From positions 3,340,501-3,404,500 of the forward strand of contig NZ_CP077683.1 in assembly GCF_019063845.1 (NCBI RefSeq): a stretch of 64,000 nucleotides of DNA, read 5' to 3'. Within the stretch, counting starts at the first letter, position 1. Every line of letters begins with the position of its first letter. Both the position numbers and the translations under genes were made by a program. The DNA is from Geomonas subterranea (GTDB lineage Bacteria; Desulfobacterota; Desulfuromonadia; Geobacterales; Geobacteraceae). Below, piece by piece: positions 8,036 to 16,648 of the stretch. Under the pieces are notes generated by a model that was given only the letters and a program-made list of their open reading frames with translations, did not search any database and had not been told where the DNA came from.

Positions 8036-8065
8036 AAAAAAGATAGGCCCCCGGGAACGGGGGCC
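8036..8065 (-). terminator. Intrinsic terminator after the Smr gene
   Basis: On the minus strand an 8-bp stem, GGCCCCCG and CGGGGGCC (8065-8046), is followed by TATCTTTTTT. It separates the Smr gene from the downstream ROK gene, whose ribosome site begins just past the T run. Confidence 0.8.
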
Positions 8066-8084
8066 ATGCATTTGTCTTCCGCTG

Positions 8085-8120
8085 GTTCCCGCTCCTTGCG
8101 GGAGAGGGGATTGAGGGTGT
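8085..8120. repeat. Palindromic repeat family B, copy 1
   Basis: CCCGCTCCTTGCGGG forms a short hairpin and is followed by AGAGGGGATTGAGGGTG. The same hairpin-plus-G-rich-tail type recurs near 34.4, 41.9, 43.1 and 60.2 kb. Confidence 0.55.
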
Positions 8121-8146
8121 CCGTGGCGGCAGGCGAAAGCTGGCCC

Positions 8147-8863
8147 CTACTCCCCGGACTCCGTCTCTTCCGGTTCCACCTTTTTCTCCTTGAAGAACAC
8201 CACGAAGGCGCCGCTCCCCCCCATGTCGCTGGGAGCCTGCACGAACTCGGCGACCATCCCCTTGCCGTGCTCCCTGAGCCAGTTGGCCACGGCCACCCTC
8301 AGGACCGGCTCACCCGCAGAGTTGTTCCCCTTGCCCGTGATCACCAGCACACCCTTCTGCCCCCGGTTGTAGGCGCCCCTCACGAAACGCTCCAGGTTTT
8401 CCACCGCCTCGTCCCGGGTCAGCCCGTGCAGGTCGAGTTGCAGGTCGATCCTGATGCCGCCGCGGCGTACCTGGCGCAGCCGGTTCACCGCCCCCGGACG
8501 CGGAGCGGGCTCGTCGTCCTGCACCTGGTCGGAAAACCGGACATCAAGCCGCAGGGCCTCGAGCGCCTTCAGGAAAACCTCCTGGTCTTCCTCGTCACGC
8601 CGGGCCTTCGCCGTCTGCTGCGCCTTCACCTGCGCCACAGGCGCGGTCCCGGACAGACGCTTGATCCCCGCGACCGCCTCGAAGAACAACATCTCGTCGG
8701 AGAGCTCCTGTGCCGCAGCCGCGGGCTTCTCTTCCTTCTTCTTCGCCGGAGTCGAGGCCGCTGCACCCTGCAGCTGCAAAGAGGCGCCCTTGAGGGCCTT
8801 GAAGGGTGAGGCGGCGAATTCTTTCTGCTTGGGCTGCTGTTTCTCTTTGTCCTTCCTTTTCAT
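8147..8863 (-). CDS. Smr/MutS2-type domain protein
   Basis: A 238-residue protein with a low-complexity Lys/Gln/Ala-rich N-terminal third and a C-terminal Smr domain. The Smr hallmarks are LDLHGLTRDEAVENL (the DLHG motif, with metal/catalytic Asp and His) and VLVITGKGNNSAGEPVLR (the TGKG loop), closing with GGSGAFVVFFKEK. Smr domains nick branched DNA or cleave RNA, and recent work on bacterial homologues links them to rescue of collided ribosomes. The MutS-like ATPase is absent, so it is a stand-alone Smr protein like E. coli SmrA/SmrB. It is monocistronic and ends at its own terminator. Confidence 0.88.
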   Translation of the reverse strand: MKRKDKEKQQPKQKEFAASPFKALKGASLQLQGAAASTPAKKKEEKPAAAAQELSDEMLFFEAVAGIKRLSGTAPVAQVKAQQTAKARRDEEDQEVFLKALEALRLDVRFSDQVQDDEPAPRPGAVNRLRQVRRGGIRIDLQLDLHGLTRDEAVENLERFVRGAYNRGQKGVLVITGKGNNSAGEPVLRVAVANWLREHGKGMVAEFVQAPSDMGGSGAFVVFFKEKKVEPEETESGE

Positions 8864-8997
8864 AGGGCGGGCCCTTTCCTTTGCTTCAGCTCTGCCTGCG
8901 GCCCGATCCTGCGCAGTGACAGATGCGCGCTAGCACAACATGCTGTTTTTACTGGTATTTATTTCGAGAGGTGAGGTTTTTAGAAAGAGGAGATAAA

Positions 8998-9026
8998 TTA
9001 GCCTGCTCCAATCGGCATGGTATACT
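8998..9026 (+). promoter_or_regulatory. Possible promoter of the GspE-like gene
   Basis: A good -10 TATACT lies at 9021-9026 with a weak -35 TTAGCC at 8998-9003 and a 17-bp spacer, about 85 bp upstream of the ATG. Confidence 0.4.
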
Positions 9027-9113
9027 ACCAAGGTTTTGGGGCCCATGTCAACGAGGAGTGTCAATCAGCGTCAGGCAGCCGGGATATGCCGGCGCTCACG
9101 CGGGGGAAGGTGC

Positions 9114-11030
9114 ATGGAAAGCTACGGCAACTACCCGAACAAATCCACCCGCAAAGACGGGATGGAAGACTCCGGCCTGGAGATCGCCTCGCTGCTGGTC
9201 AGATCCGGCTACCTGGCTGAGACCCAGCTGGCGTATGCCCAGCGGGTGAAGACCAAGCTGGTGACGCCGAGAACCCTGATCGCGGTGCTGCTCGAGCTGG
9301 GATTTTTCAGTCGGGGGCAGCTGCGGGAGACCCTGCGCAACAACATCGTGTCGGTGAAGCTGGGGGCCCTGCTGGTGGAGCTCGGCTACCTCAAACCCGC
9401 GGAACTGCAGGCCGCGCTCGGGATCCAGCGCGACGGGGACAACTGCAAGATGCTGGGCGAGATCCTCGTGGAGCAGCGTTTCATCGAGGAGTACACGCTG
9501 GCCGAGGTGCTCGCCTTCCAGCTGGGCTACCCCTTCATCGACCTGCAGGCCGCCGACATCGACCGGTCGCTTTTGGCAAAGGTCCCGCAGCACTGGCTCG
9601 CCCAGCACAACTTCGTCCCGGTCCGGGAGGAGAACGGACAGATCCTGGTGGCGATCGCGGACCCGTTGAACCTGGAGGGAAGGCGGACGGCGGAGAAGCT
9701 CTTCGGCCAAGGGAACACGGTCTTCACCATCTGCACCATGAAGGCGATCCGCGAGGCCTTCACCCTCCTGAAAAGGGGGATGATCCAGGGCGACGGCACC
9801 GCGACCGACGAGCACACCGTCACCGGCATCGTCAATTCCATCTTCGAGGAGGCGCTCAAGGAGGGGGCAAGCGACATCCACATCGAGCCGATGCGCAGCG
9901 TGCTCAGGGTCCGCTTCCGCCGGGACGGGATGCTGGTGCTCTACAAGGACCTCGCCAAGGAACTGGCGCTGCCGGTCAGCAGCAGGATCAAGGTGATGGC
10001 CGAGGCCGACATCGCGGAGAGAAGAAGGCACCAGGACGGCAGGATATGCTACGAGAGCCCGAAGAGCGGCGCCACCCTCGACATGAGGGTCTCCTTCTAC
10101 ATCACCATCCACGGCGAGAAGATCGTGCTGCGCCTGTTGAGCATGAAGGGTGAGCTGCTCGACCTCAAGGAGATCGGCATGCCGGCACGCATGCTGGAGC
10201 GCTTCATCGACGACGCCCTGGATACGCCAAGCGGCGTCCTCATCGTCACCGGTCCCACCGGCAGCGGCAAGACCTCGACTCTTTACAGCTGCGTGCAGCA
10301 CCTGAACGAGCTCACGACCAGTATCGTCACCGCGGAGGAACCGGTCGAATACGTGATCGAGGGGATCGCCCAGTGCTCCATCAACCAGAAGATCGGGGTG
10401 ACCTTCGAAGAGACGCTGCGCCACATCGTGCGCCAGGACCCCGACATCATCGTGCTCGGCGAGATGAGGGACAACTTCTCGGCCGAGACGGCGATCCAGG
10501 CCGCATTGACGGGACACAAGGTCCTCACCACCTTCCACACCGAGGACAGCGTCGGCGGGCTGCTGCGCCTTATGAACATGGACATCGAGGCGTTTTTGAT
10601 CGCCTCCACCGTGGTCTGCGTCCTGGCCCAGCGCCTGCTGCGCCGGATCTGCCCGGAGTGCGCCGAGCCGTACCTCCCAAACCCCACCGAACTGAGGAGG
10701 ATCGGCTACAGCAACACAGACCTCAGGGGCGCCGAGTTCAAGACCGGACGGGGGTGCGGGAAATGCCGTTACAGCGGCTACCGTGGCAGGGTCGGCGTAT
10801 TCGAGATGCTCATTTTGAACGAACTGGTGAAGGACGCCATCCTGAGCAAGAAGACCTCCTACGAGATCAGGAAGATCTCGACCGAAACCACGGGCATGGT
10901 CACCCTTTTGGAATCGGGGCTGTGCAAGGCGGCGCGGGGCGAGGTTTCGCTGCACGACACGGTGCGGCTGCTGCCGCGAATCGGCAAACCGCGCCCGATC
11001 GCCGAGATCAGGCGCCTTCTGGGGGAATGA
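9114..11030 (+). CDS. GspE/PilB-family secretion or pilus ATPase with two MshEN modules
   Basis: A 638-residue type II secretion/type IV pilus assembly ATPase. The N-terminal part holds two MshEN-like repeats, KLGALLVELGYLKPAELQAA and MLGEILVEQRFIEEYTLAEV, the pattern that in MshE binds c-di-GMP. The ATPase core shows Walker A TGPTGSGKTSTL, the Asp box with ASDIHIEP, Walker B IIVLGEMRD and the His box TGHKVLTTFHTED. The zinc-type CPEC and CGKC pairs precede GRVGVFEML. The start at 9114 follows an AAGG. No other pilus or secretion genes are adjacent. It is followed one base later by an HDOD gene, so it may serve a distant machine or act in c-di-GMP signalling. Confidence 0.9.
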   Translation: MESYGNYPNKSTRKDGMEDSGLEIASLLVRSGYLAETQLAYAQRVKTKLVTPRTLIAVLLELGFFSRGQLRETLRNNIVSVKLGALLVELGYLKPAELQAALGIQRDGDNCKMLGEILVEQRFIEEYTLAEVLAFQLGYPFIDLQAADIDRSLLAKVPQHWLAQHNFVPVREENGQILVAIADPLNLEGRRTAEKLFGQGNTVFTICTMKAIREAFTLLKRGMIQGDGTATDEHTVTGIVNSIFEEALKEGASDIHIEPMRSVLRVRFRRDGMLVLYKDLAKELALPVSSRIKVMAEADIAERRRHQDGRICYESPKSGATLDMRVSFYITIHGEKIVLRLLSMKGELLDLKEIGMPARMLERFIDDALDTPSGVLIVTGPTGSGKTSTLYSCVQHLNELTTSIVTAEEPVEYVIEGIAQCSINQKIGVTFEETLRHIVRQDPDIIVLGEMRDNFSAETAIQAALTGHKVLTTFHTEDSVGGLLRLMNMDIEAFLIASTVVCVLAQRLLRRICPECAEPYLPNPTELRRIGYSNTDLRGAEFKTGRGCGKCRYSGYRGRVGVFEMLILNELVKDAILSKKTSYEIRKISTETTGMVTLLESGLCKAARGEVSLHDTVRLLPRIGKPRPIAEIRRLLGE

Positions 11031-11031
11031 C

Positions 11032-11883
11032 ATGCAGAGCAAACCCTTCGTGGAGGTCGTCAAGGAACAGTTGGAATCGGAAACCCTGAATCTTCCCGTC
11101 TTCCACCCGGTCGCGGTCAAGCTGCAGGGTATCCTCGCCGCCAAGGATTTCACCATCGACCAGGTGGTGGCGCTGATCATCAAGGACCAGGCGCTGACAA
11201 GCCAGATCCTCAGGCTCGCCAACTCCGCCTTCTTCAGCGGGCTCGCCAAGGTCACCACCATCACCGACGCGGTGGTCCGGCTGGGGGCACGCGAGATCGC
11301 CAGCGTCGCCATGCTCGCCTCCCAGCAAAACAGCTACAACAGCTTCACCCACCCGGAGCTTAAGAGCCACTCGCAGGTTCTTTGGAAGCAGGCCATCGGC
11401 TGCGCGATCGGCACCCGCTGGCTGTGCGAGAAAAGCGGCTACAAGCAACTCGCGCAGGAGGGTTTCATCGCCGGGTTGCTGCACGACATCGGGAGCCTGT
11501 TGATACTGAAGGTCCTGGAGGGGATTTTCGCCTCGGACGGGGAACGGAAGGGGGTGTCGCGCGAACTCACCTCGGAGATCATCGCGGCCATGCACACGGA
11601 GTCGGGGTACCAGCTGATGCAGAAGTGGAACCTGCCGGAACTCTACTGCACCATCGTGCGCGATCATCACACCGAAGTCACCGATACCAGCAACGTGCTT
11701 TTGAGCCTGGTACGGCTGGTGGATCACGCCTGCCGGAAGCTGGGGCTTGGGGGGGCGCCGGAGCCGAACCTGATGCTGGCGGCGACGTTCGAGGCGCAAA
11801 GCATGGGGATAAAGGAGATCATGCTCGCCGAGTTGGAGATCATGATCGAGGATGCCATGGAGATGGTCACCGCTGCCGCTTGA
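11032..11883 (+). CDS. HDOD domain signalling protein
   Basis: A 283-residue protein made of one HDOD domain. It opens with LPVFHPVAVKLQ and shows QILRLANSAFF, which is characteristic of HDOD, then GLLHDIGSLLIL and a later DHH. HDOD proteins are HD-related scaffolds without confirmed catalysis, often tied to motility, chemotaxis and c-di-GMP networks. The ATG comes one base after the GspE-like stop, so the two are translationally linked. The 3' end overlaps the convergent PilZ gene by 17 bp. Confidence 0.9.
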   Translation: MQSKPFVEVVKEQLESETLNLPVFHPVAVKLQGILAAKDFTIDQVVALIIKDQALTSQILRLANSAFFSGLAKVTTITDAVVRLGAREIASVAMLASQQNSYNSFTHPELKSHSQVLWKQAIGCAIGTRWLCEKSGYKQLAQEGFIAGLLHDIGSLLILKVLEGIFASDGERKGVSRELTSEIIAAMHTESGYQLMQKWNLPELYCTIVRDHHTEVTDTSNVLLSLVRLVDHACRKLGLGGAPEPNLMLAATFEAQSMGIKEIMLAELEIMIEDAMEMVTAAA

Positions 11884-12856
11884 GGAACTCCACGAACCCC
11901 TCGTCGAAGATGCGCTGCACCTCCCACTTCTCGCCGCGTTCCTTGGCCATCCGGATGGCCCGCACCTGGCAGCCGACGAAGGCGACCAGGAGGAGGAAGG
12001 CCAGGGCGATCTGCAGGCGCCAGGCGAAGGGGGAGATCTTCGGCTCCGGGGACGGCAGCACCCTCGGAGTCTGCTGGGAAAGCTGAAGCAGTTGCTGCGC
12101 CGAGATATATCCGATCAGGCGGTCACGGTCGGCCTCATCGATCATGCGGTACCTCACCGCGGTGCTGAAGCGCACCTGGTCCGGCAGGTCCCGCACCTCC
12201 ACCACCTCTCCCACGATCTCTATCAGGTGTGCCGAGTTGGGGACGTAGATGCTCAGCTCGATCAACTGCCCGACGATCAGCTTCTCGTTGGTGTTGATGC
12301 GCAGCCCGCCGCCGGAGATGTTGGCCGCCGCCGGCGGCCTCTCCTTGCGCTTTTCCAGCCTGGCCCGGATCTCCTCCCTGCTGTCCTCCAGTTCCTCCGG
12401 CTCTCCTGGTGCCGGGGCCTGCGCGGCGAACTCCATCTCCCGGCGGCGCGCCAGCCAGCGCAGCCTGACGTCGGCCTCGATCTGGGACAGGGGGAGCCGG
12501 TAGTCCAGGGGGAGGTAGACATCCTGGCGGTAGTACTCCCTTGGTTCGAAGGGGTAGACGTCCTCGATCAGCCGCAGTGCCAGGCGGTGCTCGACGCCGT
12601 CGACGCGGACCAGCACCGCGCGGCAGGTGAGCCCCTGCTCCTGCTCGGGGAGCCCCACGTTCAGGGTCTGGCCGGTCTCGAGCCTCGTCTCCTCGGGAAG
12701 CTGGTCCCGCGAGAGATCGACCAGCAGCAGGTCGTCGTCCAGCGTGGCGACCGAGCCCCACTCGGGAAACCAGCCGCCCCCCTCCAGCGGTATCCCCACG
12801 CGGACGCGGGCCCCTTCATGGAAGTATCTCGCGTATTGTTCCAGCTCCTCAGCCAT
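11867..12856 (-). CDS. PilZ-type protein with C-terminal membrane anchor
   Basis: A 329-residue protein. The N-terminal half resembles the YcgR/flagellar-brake N-domain, and a PilZ-like segment around ANISGGGLRINTNEKLIVGQ has the N-x-S-x-x-G motif. The usual upstream RxxxR is weak (LEKRKER is the nearest basic patch). Near the C-terminus LQIALAFLLLVAFVGCQV is one transmembrane helix, so the PilZ part would be tethered to the inner membrane. It lies 50 bp after polA on the same strand and may be co-transcribed. Its end overlaps the HDOD gene tail to tail, and both proteins suggest c-di-GMP signalling. Confidence 0.78.
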   Translation of the reverse strand: MAEELEQYARYFHEGARVRVGIPLEGGGWFPEWGSVATLDDDLLLVDLSRDQLPEETRLETGQTLNVGLPEQEQGLTCRAVLVRVDGVEHRLALRLIEDVYPFEPREYYRQDVYLPLDYRLPLSQIEADVRLRWLARRREMEFAAQAPAPGEPEELEDSREEIRARLEKRKERPPAAANISGGGLRINTNEKLIVGQLIELSIYVPNSAHLIEIVGEVVEVRDLPDQVRFSTAVRYRMIDEADRDRLIGYISAQQLLQLSQQTPRVLPSPEPKISPFAWRLQIALAFLLLVAFVGCQVRAIRMAKERGEKWEVQRIFDEGFVEFLKRQR

Positions 12857-12906
12857 AACACCTCCGTCCCTGCCAAGCACCTCTTCGGCGGTTGGCGCCG
12901 AAAACC

Positions 12907-15585
12907 TTAGTGGGCTTCGGCCCAGTTCTGGCCGAAGTTGAGGTCCACCTTGAGCGGCACAGAGAGGGGGAGCGCCCCTTCCATCTCGCTACGCACCAGC
13001 TCTTCCATCAGTTCCCGCTCGTTTTCAGGGACCTCGAACACCAGTTCGTCGTGCACCTGCATGATCAGGCGGCTGGCCACCCGCTCCTCGCGCATGCGGC
13101 GGGACACCTTGATCATGGCCGCCTTGATGATGTCGGCGGCCGAGCCCTGGATCGGGTAGTTGGTGGCGTTTCTCTGGGCGAAGGCGCGTATGTTGCCGTT
13201 CTTGCTGGCGATCTCCGGGATCTGCAGCCTTCTCCCCAATATGGTGGTGACGAAGCCGCAGGTCTCGGCCTCGGAGATGCAGCTGTCGAGAAAGCTCCGG
13301 GCCCCGGCATGGCGCTCGAAGTAGCTGTCGATGAAGGCCTTGGCCTGCTTCGCGGTAACCCCGAGCTCCTTGGCCAGCGAGAAGGCGCCCTGGCCGTAGA
13401 TGACGCCGAAGTTGATCACCTTGGCCTGGCGCCGCATCTCGGGGGTGACCAGTTCCGGGAACATGCCGAAGACCTCGGCGGCGGTGCGGCGGTGGACATC
13501 CTCGCCGGAGGCGAAGGCTTCACTGAGCACCCGGTCCCCGGAGAGGTGCGCCAGTACCCGCAGCTCGATCTGGGAGTAGTCCGCGGAGAGGATCAGGCTC
13601 CCGGGCTCGGCCACGAAGGCGCGCCTGATGTCGCGCCCCTCCGCCCCGCGCACCGGGATGTTCTGCAGGTTCGGGTCGGACGAGGAGAGCCTCCCGGTAT
13701 TGGTGACAGCCTGGTTGTAGGAGGTGTGCACGCGCCCCGTCCTCGGGTCCACCAGCTTCGGGAGCGCGTCGGTATAGGTGGATTTGAGCTTGGAGATGCT
13801 CCGGTACTGCAGCAGCAGCCGTGCCACCTCGTGCTGCTCCGCCAGCCGCTCCAGCTCCTCCACGTTGGTGGACCAGCCGGTCTTCCCCTTGGTCTTCTTG
13901 CCGACCGCGAGCCCCATCCGCTCGAAGAGGATCTCGCCCAGCTGTTTCGGGGAGTTGATGTTGAAGGGGCCGCCACAGTGGTCGTGGATCTTCGCCTCCA
14001 GCTCGATGAGCTGCCGCCCGAAGCCGGTGGAAAGCTCCTTCATGAGCTCCAGGTCCAGCTTCACGCCGCACAGCTCCATGTCCGCCAGAATCTCCAAAAG
14101 CGGCATCTCGACGTCGAAAAGGAGCGTCTCCATACCCTGCTCACGCACCTTTGGGAGCAGGATCTCGTGCAGCAGGAAGGTGGCGTCGACATCCTCGCAG
14201 GAGTATGGGCCGGCGCGGTCGAGGTCCACCTCGGAGAAGTTCAGCTCGCACTTGCCGGTTCCGGCCACCTCCGCGTAGGAGATCATGCGGTGGTCCAGGT
14301 ACTCGAGCGCAAGGGCGTCCAGCCCCTGGCTGTTGCGCGACGGGTTGACCAGGTAGGCCGCCAGCATGGTGTCGCACCAGATGCCGGCGAATTTCACGCC
14401 GGCCAGCTGCAGCACCTGGTAGTCGTACTTCAGGTTCTGGCCGATCTTCTTGCGGGCGGGGTCGGCGAGGAGCGGTCCCAGCAGTTCCAGCACCAGCTTC
14501 TCGGGGAGCTGTTCCGGTGCCCCGAGGTAGCGGTGCCCGACCGGTATGTAGTAGGCCTCGTGGGAGTGGCAGCTGACCGCGTACCCCACGACGGCCGCTT
14601 CGAAGGGGTTCAGGCTGGTGGTCTCCAGGTCGATGGCGAAGGCAGGCGCCTTTTCCAGCTTCGCCACCAGTTCGCGCAGCTCGCCCTCCGTCAGCACCAG
14701 CGCGTAATGGTCGCAGGAAAGGGTGGGCGAACTGGTCAGGTCCTTCAAGAGCGTGGCGAACCCGTACTCGCGGAACAGCGCGGCCAGCCGGCGGTTGTCG
14801 GGAGGGGTGACGGCGAAGTCATCGATGCTGTACTCGATGGGAACGTTGCAGTCGATGGTGGCCAGGGTGCGGCACAGGCGGGCCTGGTCGGCGAACTCGA
14901 TGAGCCGCTCCCCGGTTTTTCCCTTCACCTCGGAGGCCCGCGCCAGCAGTTCGTCCAGCGTGCCGAACTCCTGCAGCAGCTTTTTCGCGGTGACCTCACC
15001 GACGCCCGGGACGCCGGGTATGTTATCGGAGGTGTCCCCCCAAAGCGCCAGCACGTCGACCACCCGCGCAGGCTCCACGCCGAACTTCTCGATGACGTCG
15101 GGGATGCCGAAGCTCTTGTCCTTCATGGTGTCCAGAAGCGTCACGTGCTCGGTGACGATCTGCATCAGGTCCTTGTCGCCGGTGACCACCACGCAGTCCA
15201 GCCCGGCGGCTTGCGCCTTCTGGGCGATGGTCCCGATGATATCGTCCGCCTCCCAGCCGGGAAGCTCCAGCGCGGGGATGTTGAAGGCGCGCACCATCTG
15301 CTTGATCGGCTCGATCTGCTGGGCCAGGTCCTCGGGCATGGCGCTTCGGGTCGCCTTGTAGGCGGGAAAGAGCTCGTTTCTGAAGGTGATCTTGCCGGCG
15401 TCGAACACCACGGCCACGTGAGCCGGCGCCCTGTCCTTCATGACCTTCAGGAGCATCTGGGTGAAACCGTAGAGCGCGTTGGTGGGGAAGCCGTTGGGGG
15501 AGCTCAGGTGGCGGATGGCGAAATATGCCCGGTAGATGTAGGAAGAGCCGTCCAAAAGGTACAGTGTTTCTCTCTCGGCCGCCAC
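12907..15585 (-). CDS. polA: DNA polymerase I
   Basis: An 892-residue full-length Pol I for Okazaki fragment processing and repair. The N-terminal 5'-3' flap exonuclease domain runs from LYLLDGSSYIYRAYFAI to about residue 290, with VVTGDKDLMQIV and GDTSDNIPGVPGVG. The central 3'-5' exonuclease-like domain begins FAIDLETTSLNP, keeping the D-x-E pair. The polymerase domain shows motif A ILSADYSQIELRVLAHLSGD, motif B RRQAKVINFGVIYGQG and motif C MQVHDELVFE. Translation starts at GTG 15585, directly abutting the TAG of the upstream 57-residue gene, with GAGGAG inside that gene's last codons, so the two are translationally coupled. Confidence 0.98.
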   Translation of the reverse strand: MAAERETLYLLDGSSYIYRAYFAIRHLSSPNGFPTNALYGFTQMLLKVMKDRAPAHVAVVFDAGKITFRNELFPAYKATRSAMPEDLAQQIEPIKQMVRAFNIPALELPGWEADDIIGTIAQKAQAAGLDCVVVTGDKDLMQIVTEHVTLLDTMKDKSFGIPDVIEKFGVEPARVVDVLALWGDTSDNIPGVPGVGEVTAKKLLQEFGTLDELLARASEVKGKTGERLIEFADQARLCRTLATIDCNVPIEYSIDDFAVTPPDNRRLAALFREYGFATLLKDLTSSPTLSCDHYALVLTEGELRELVAKLEKAPAFAIDLETTSLNPFEAAVVGYAVSCHSHEAYYIPVGHRYLGAPEQLPEKLVLELLGPLLADPARKKIGQNLKYDYQVLQLAGVKFAGIWCDTMLAAYLVNPSRNSQGLDALALEYLDHRMISYAEVAGTGKCELNFSEVDLDRAGPYSCEDVDATFLLHEILLPKVREQGMETLLFDVEMPLLEILADMELCGVKLDLELMKELSTGFGRQLIELEAKIHDHCGGPFNINSPKQLGEILFERMGLAVGKKTKGKTGWSTNVEELERLAEQHEVARLLLQYRSISKLKSTYTDALPKLVDPRTGRVHTSYNQAVTNTGRLSSSDPNLQNIPVRGAEGRDIRRAFVAEPGSLILSADYSQIELRVLAHLSGDRVLSEAFASGEDVHRRTAAEVFGMFPELVTPEMRRQAKVINFGVIYGQGAFSLAKELGVTAKQAKAFIDSYFERHAGARSFLDSCISEAETCGFVTTILGRRLQIPEIASKNGNIRAFAQRNATNYPIQGSAADIIKAAMIKVSRRMREERVASRLIMQVHDELVFEVPENERELMEELVRSEMEGALPLSVPLKVDLNFGQNWAEAH

Positions 15586-15759
15586 CTAGTTCTCCTCTTT
15601 GGTGAAGACCACGAAGGCCATGGCCGGGCGCTTGCTGGCGTCACGCATGGCAAACTGCATGGCGTCGAATTTCCATCCCTTCCGGGTCCATTCGTTCAGC
15701 GCCTCCTCGATGGAGTCCTCGGAAACATGGCTTAACTCGACGACCTTGTACTGCAGCAT
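15586..15759 (-). CDS. Small DUF4177-like protein upstream of polA
   Basis: A 57-residue protein that begins MLQYKVVELSHVSEDSIEE, continues with ALNEWTRKGWKFDAMQ and closes with AMAFVVFTKEEN. This is the pattern of DUF4177-type proteins (YKVVE, then E.LN....GW, then a final beta strand). A good ribosome site, GAGGAG, precedes the ATG at 15759. Its TAG stop abuts the polA GTG with no intervening base. Function is unknown; its placement suggests it sets polA translation or is simply co-expressed. Confidence 0.75.
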   Translation of the reverse strand: MLQYKVVELSHVSEDSIEEALNEWTRKGWKFDAMQFAMRDASKRPAMAFVVFTKEEN

Positions 15760-15791
15760 AAATACTCCTCACGACAGGGATTTTCCGGCCC

Positions 15792-15820
15792 ATAATATCC
15801 GATAACCCCTTATGCTTCAA
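15792..15820 (-). promoter_or_regulatory. Promoter of the DUF4177-polA operon
   Basis: On the minus strand, TTGAAG (15820-15815), a 17-bp spacer and TATTAT (15797-15792) form a good sigma-70 promoter 30-60 bp upstream of the small gene. Confidence 0.6.
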
Positions 15821-15834
15821 GGCGAAATGTTCTG

Positions 15835-15862
15835 TTGCAAAAAAGATCCAAACTGCTATGAT
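15835..15862 (+). promoter_or_regulatory. Promoter for the 57-residue gene at 15944
   Basis: TTGCAA (15835-15840), a 16-bp spacer and TATGAT (15857-15862) form a promoter divergent from that of polA. The predicted leader is about 75 bases. Confidence 0.5.
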
Positions 15863-15943
15863 TCTCAAAACTCAAAAAAGGGGGTGCAGCAAGTTCAGGC
15901 AGTTAGGCGTCGGCGTTAACAACCAGGTAAAAGGGGAGCCAGC

Positions 15944-16117
15944 ATGGCACGAGACGAAGAAAAAACCATCGACGAATTGGCACAGCGGATGGAAATCAAC
16001 CTGGCAATGGACTACGAGAAAAAGGACTTGAAGGCACAACGGGAACTGGTGAAACAACACCTCTACGACGGCTCCAAAAAATTGAAGCACACCGTACCCA
16101 AAGGGAAGCGGATTTAA
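15944..16117 (+). CDS. Small charged hypothetical protein
   Basis: A 57-residue highly charged protein (many Lys, Glu, Asp), beginning MARDEEKTIDELAQRMEIN and ending HTVPKGKRI, with one long predicted amphipathic helix. The ribosome site AAGGGGAG stands seven bases before the ATG, and an intrinsic terminator follows the stop, so it is a complete one-gene unit with its own promoter. I do not recognise the family. It was too short for routine gene-length cut-offs. Confidence 0.7.
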   Translation: MARDEEKTIDELAQRMEINLAMDYEKKDLKAQRELVKQHLYDGSKKLKHTVPKGKRI

Positions 16118-16136
16118 ACCAGGAGAAGGAAACAAC

Positions 16137-16178
16137 GGGGAGGGGGCTTGAGGAAACGGCTCCCTCCCCTTAAATTTT
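16137..16178 (+). terminator. Intrinsic terminator after the small charged gene
   Basis: GGGGAGGG (16137-16144) pairs with CCCTCCCC (16162-16169), followed by TTAAATTTT. Confidence 0.65.
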
Positions 16179-16221
16179 GCCTACCATACGCGCCCGGTGG
16201 CGCACCTTGCGGAGGGAGAAG

Positions 16222-16644
16222 ATGGCGATCGTCAGGTACAACCCGCTCAGCGAACTCAGAAGCATGCAGGACAAGATGAACCGGCTGCTGGACCTGGCCT
16301 GGACCCGCGAGATCGGCGAGGAGATCAGGGAGGGGGTCTGGCACCCGCCGGCGGATGTCTACGAGAGCAACGCCGCGGTTACCATCAAGGTGGAACTTCC
16401 CGACCTGGACCTCTCCGACATCGAGATCCGCGCCGAAGAGCACACCCTGACCATACGGGGGGAAAGAAGGCACGGCGAGGAGATCAAAAAGGAGAACTTC
16501 CACCGGATCGAGCGCTACTTCGGCCCCTTCCAAAGGAGCTTCGCCGTCCCCCCCGACTTCGACGCCTCGAGCTTCAGCGCGAGCTGCGACTGCGGCGTCC
16601 TCACCATCGTCATCCCCAAGACCATCACGGTGGAAATCGCCTGA
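16222..16644 (+). CDS. Hsp20/alpha-crystallin small heat-shock protein
   Basis: A 140-residue ATP-independent holdase. After an N-terminal arm with LSELRSMQDKMNRLL, the alpha-crystallin domain starts at PPADVYESNAAVTIKVELPD, the canonical P.(D/V)..E....... . .ELPG-type opening, and continues through IRAEEHTLTIRGERR and YGPF-like YFGPFQRSFAVP to GVLTIVIPK, the conserved G-V-L-T-I-x-I-P-K strand near the end. The ATG at 16222 follows GGAGGGAG. It is monocistronic. It is likely induced by heat or redox stress, but I saw no CIRCE or clear sigma-32 site. Confidence 0.95.
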   Translation: MAIVRYNPLSELRSMQDKMNRLLDLAWTREIGEEIREGVWHPPADVYESNAAVTIKVELPDLDLSDIEIRAEEHTLTIRGERRHGEEIKKENFHRIERYFGPFQRSFAVPPDFDASSFSASCDCGVLTIVIPKTITVEIA

Positions 16645-16648
16645 GGCT

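Noticed and set aside
9096-11312. Long minus-strand frame of 738 codons opposite the GspE-like gene
   Set aside because: A composition artefact of codon bias on the coding strand; it has no recognisable motif and crosses two real genes.
12892-15735. Very long open frame (947 codons) on the plus strand opposite polA
   Set aside because: It is the antisense shadow of high-GC polA: Arg/Gly/His/Val-rich, no domain, and polA is certain.
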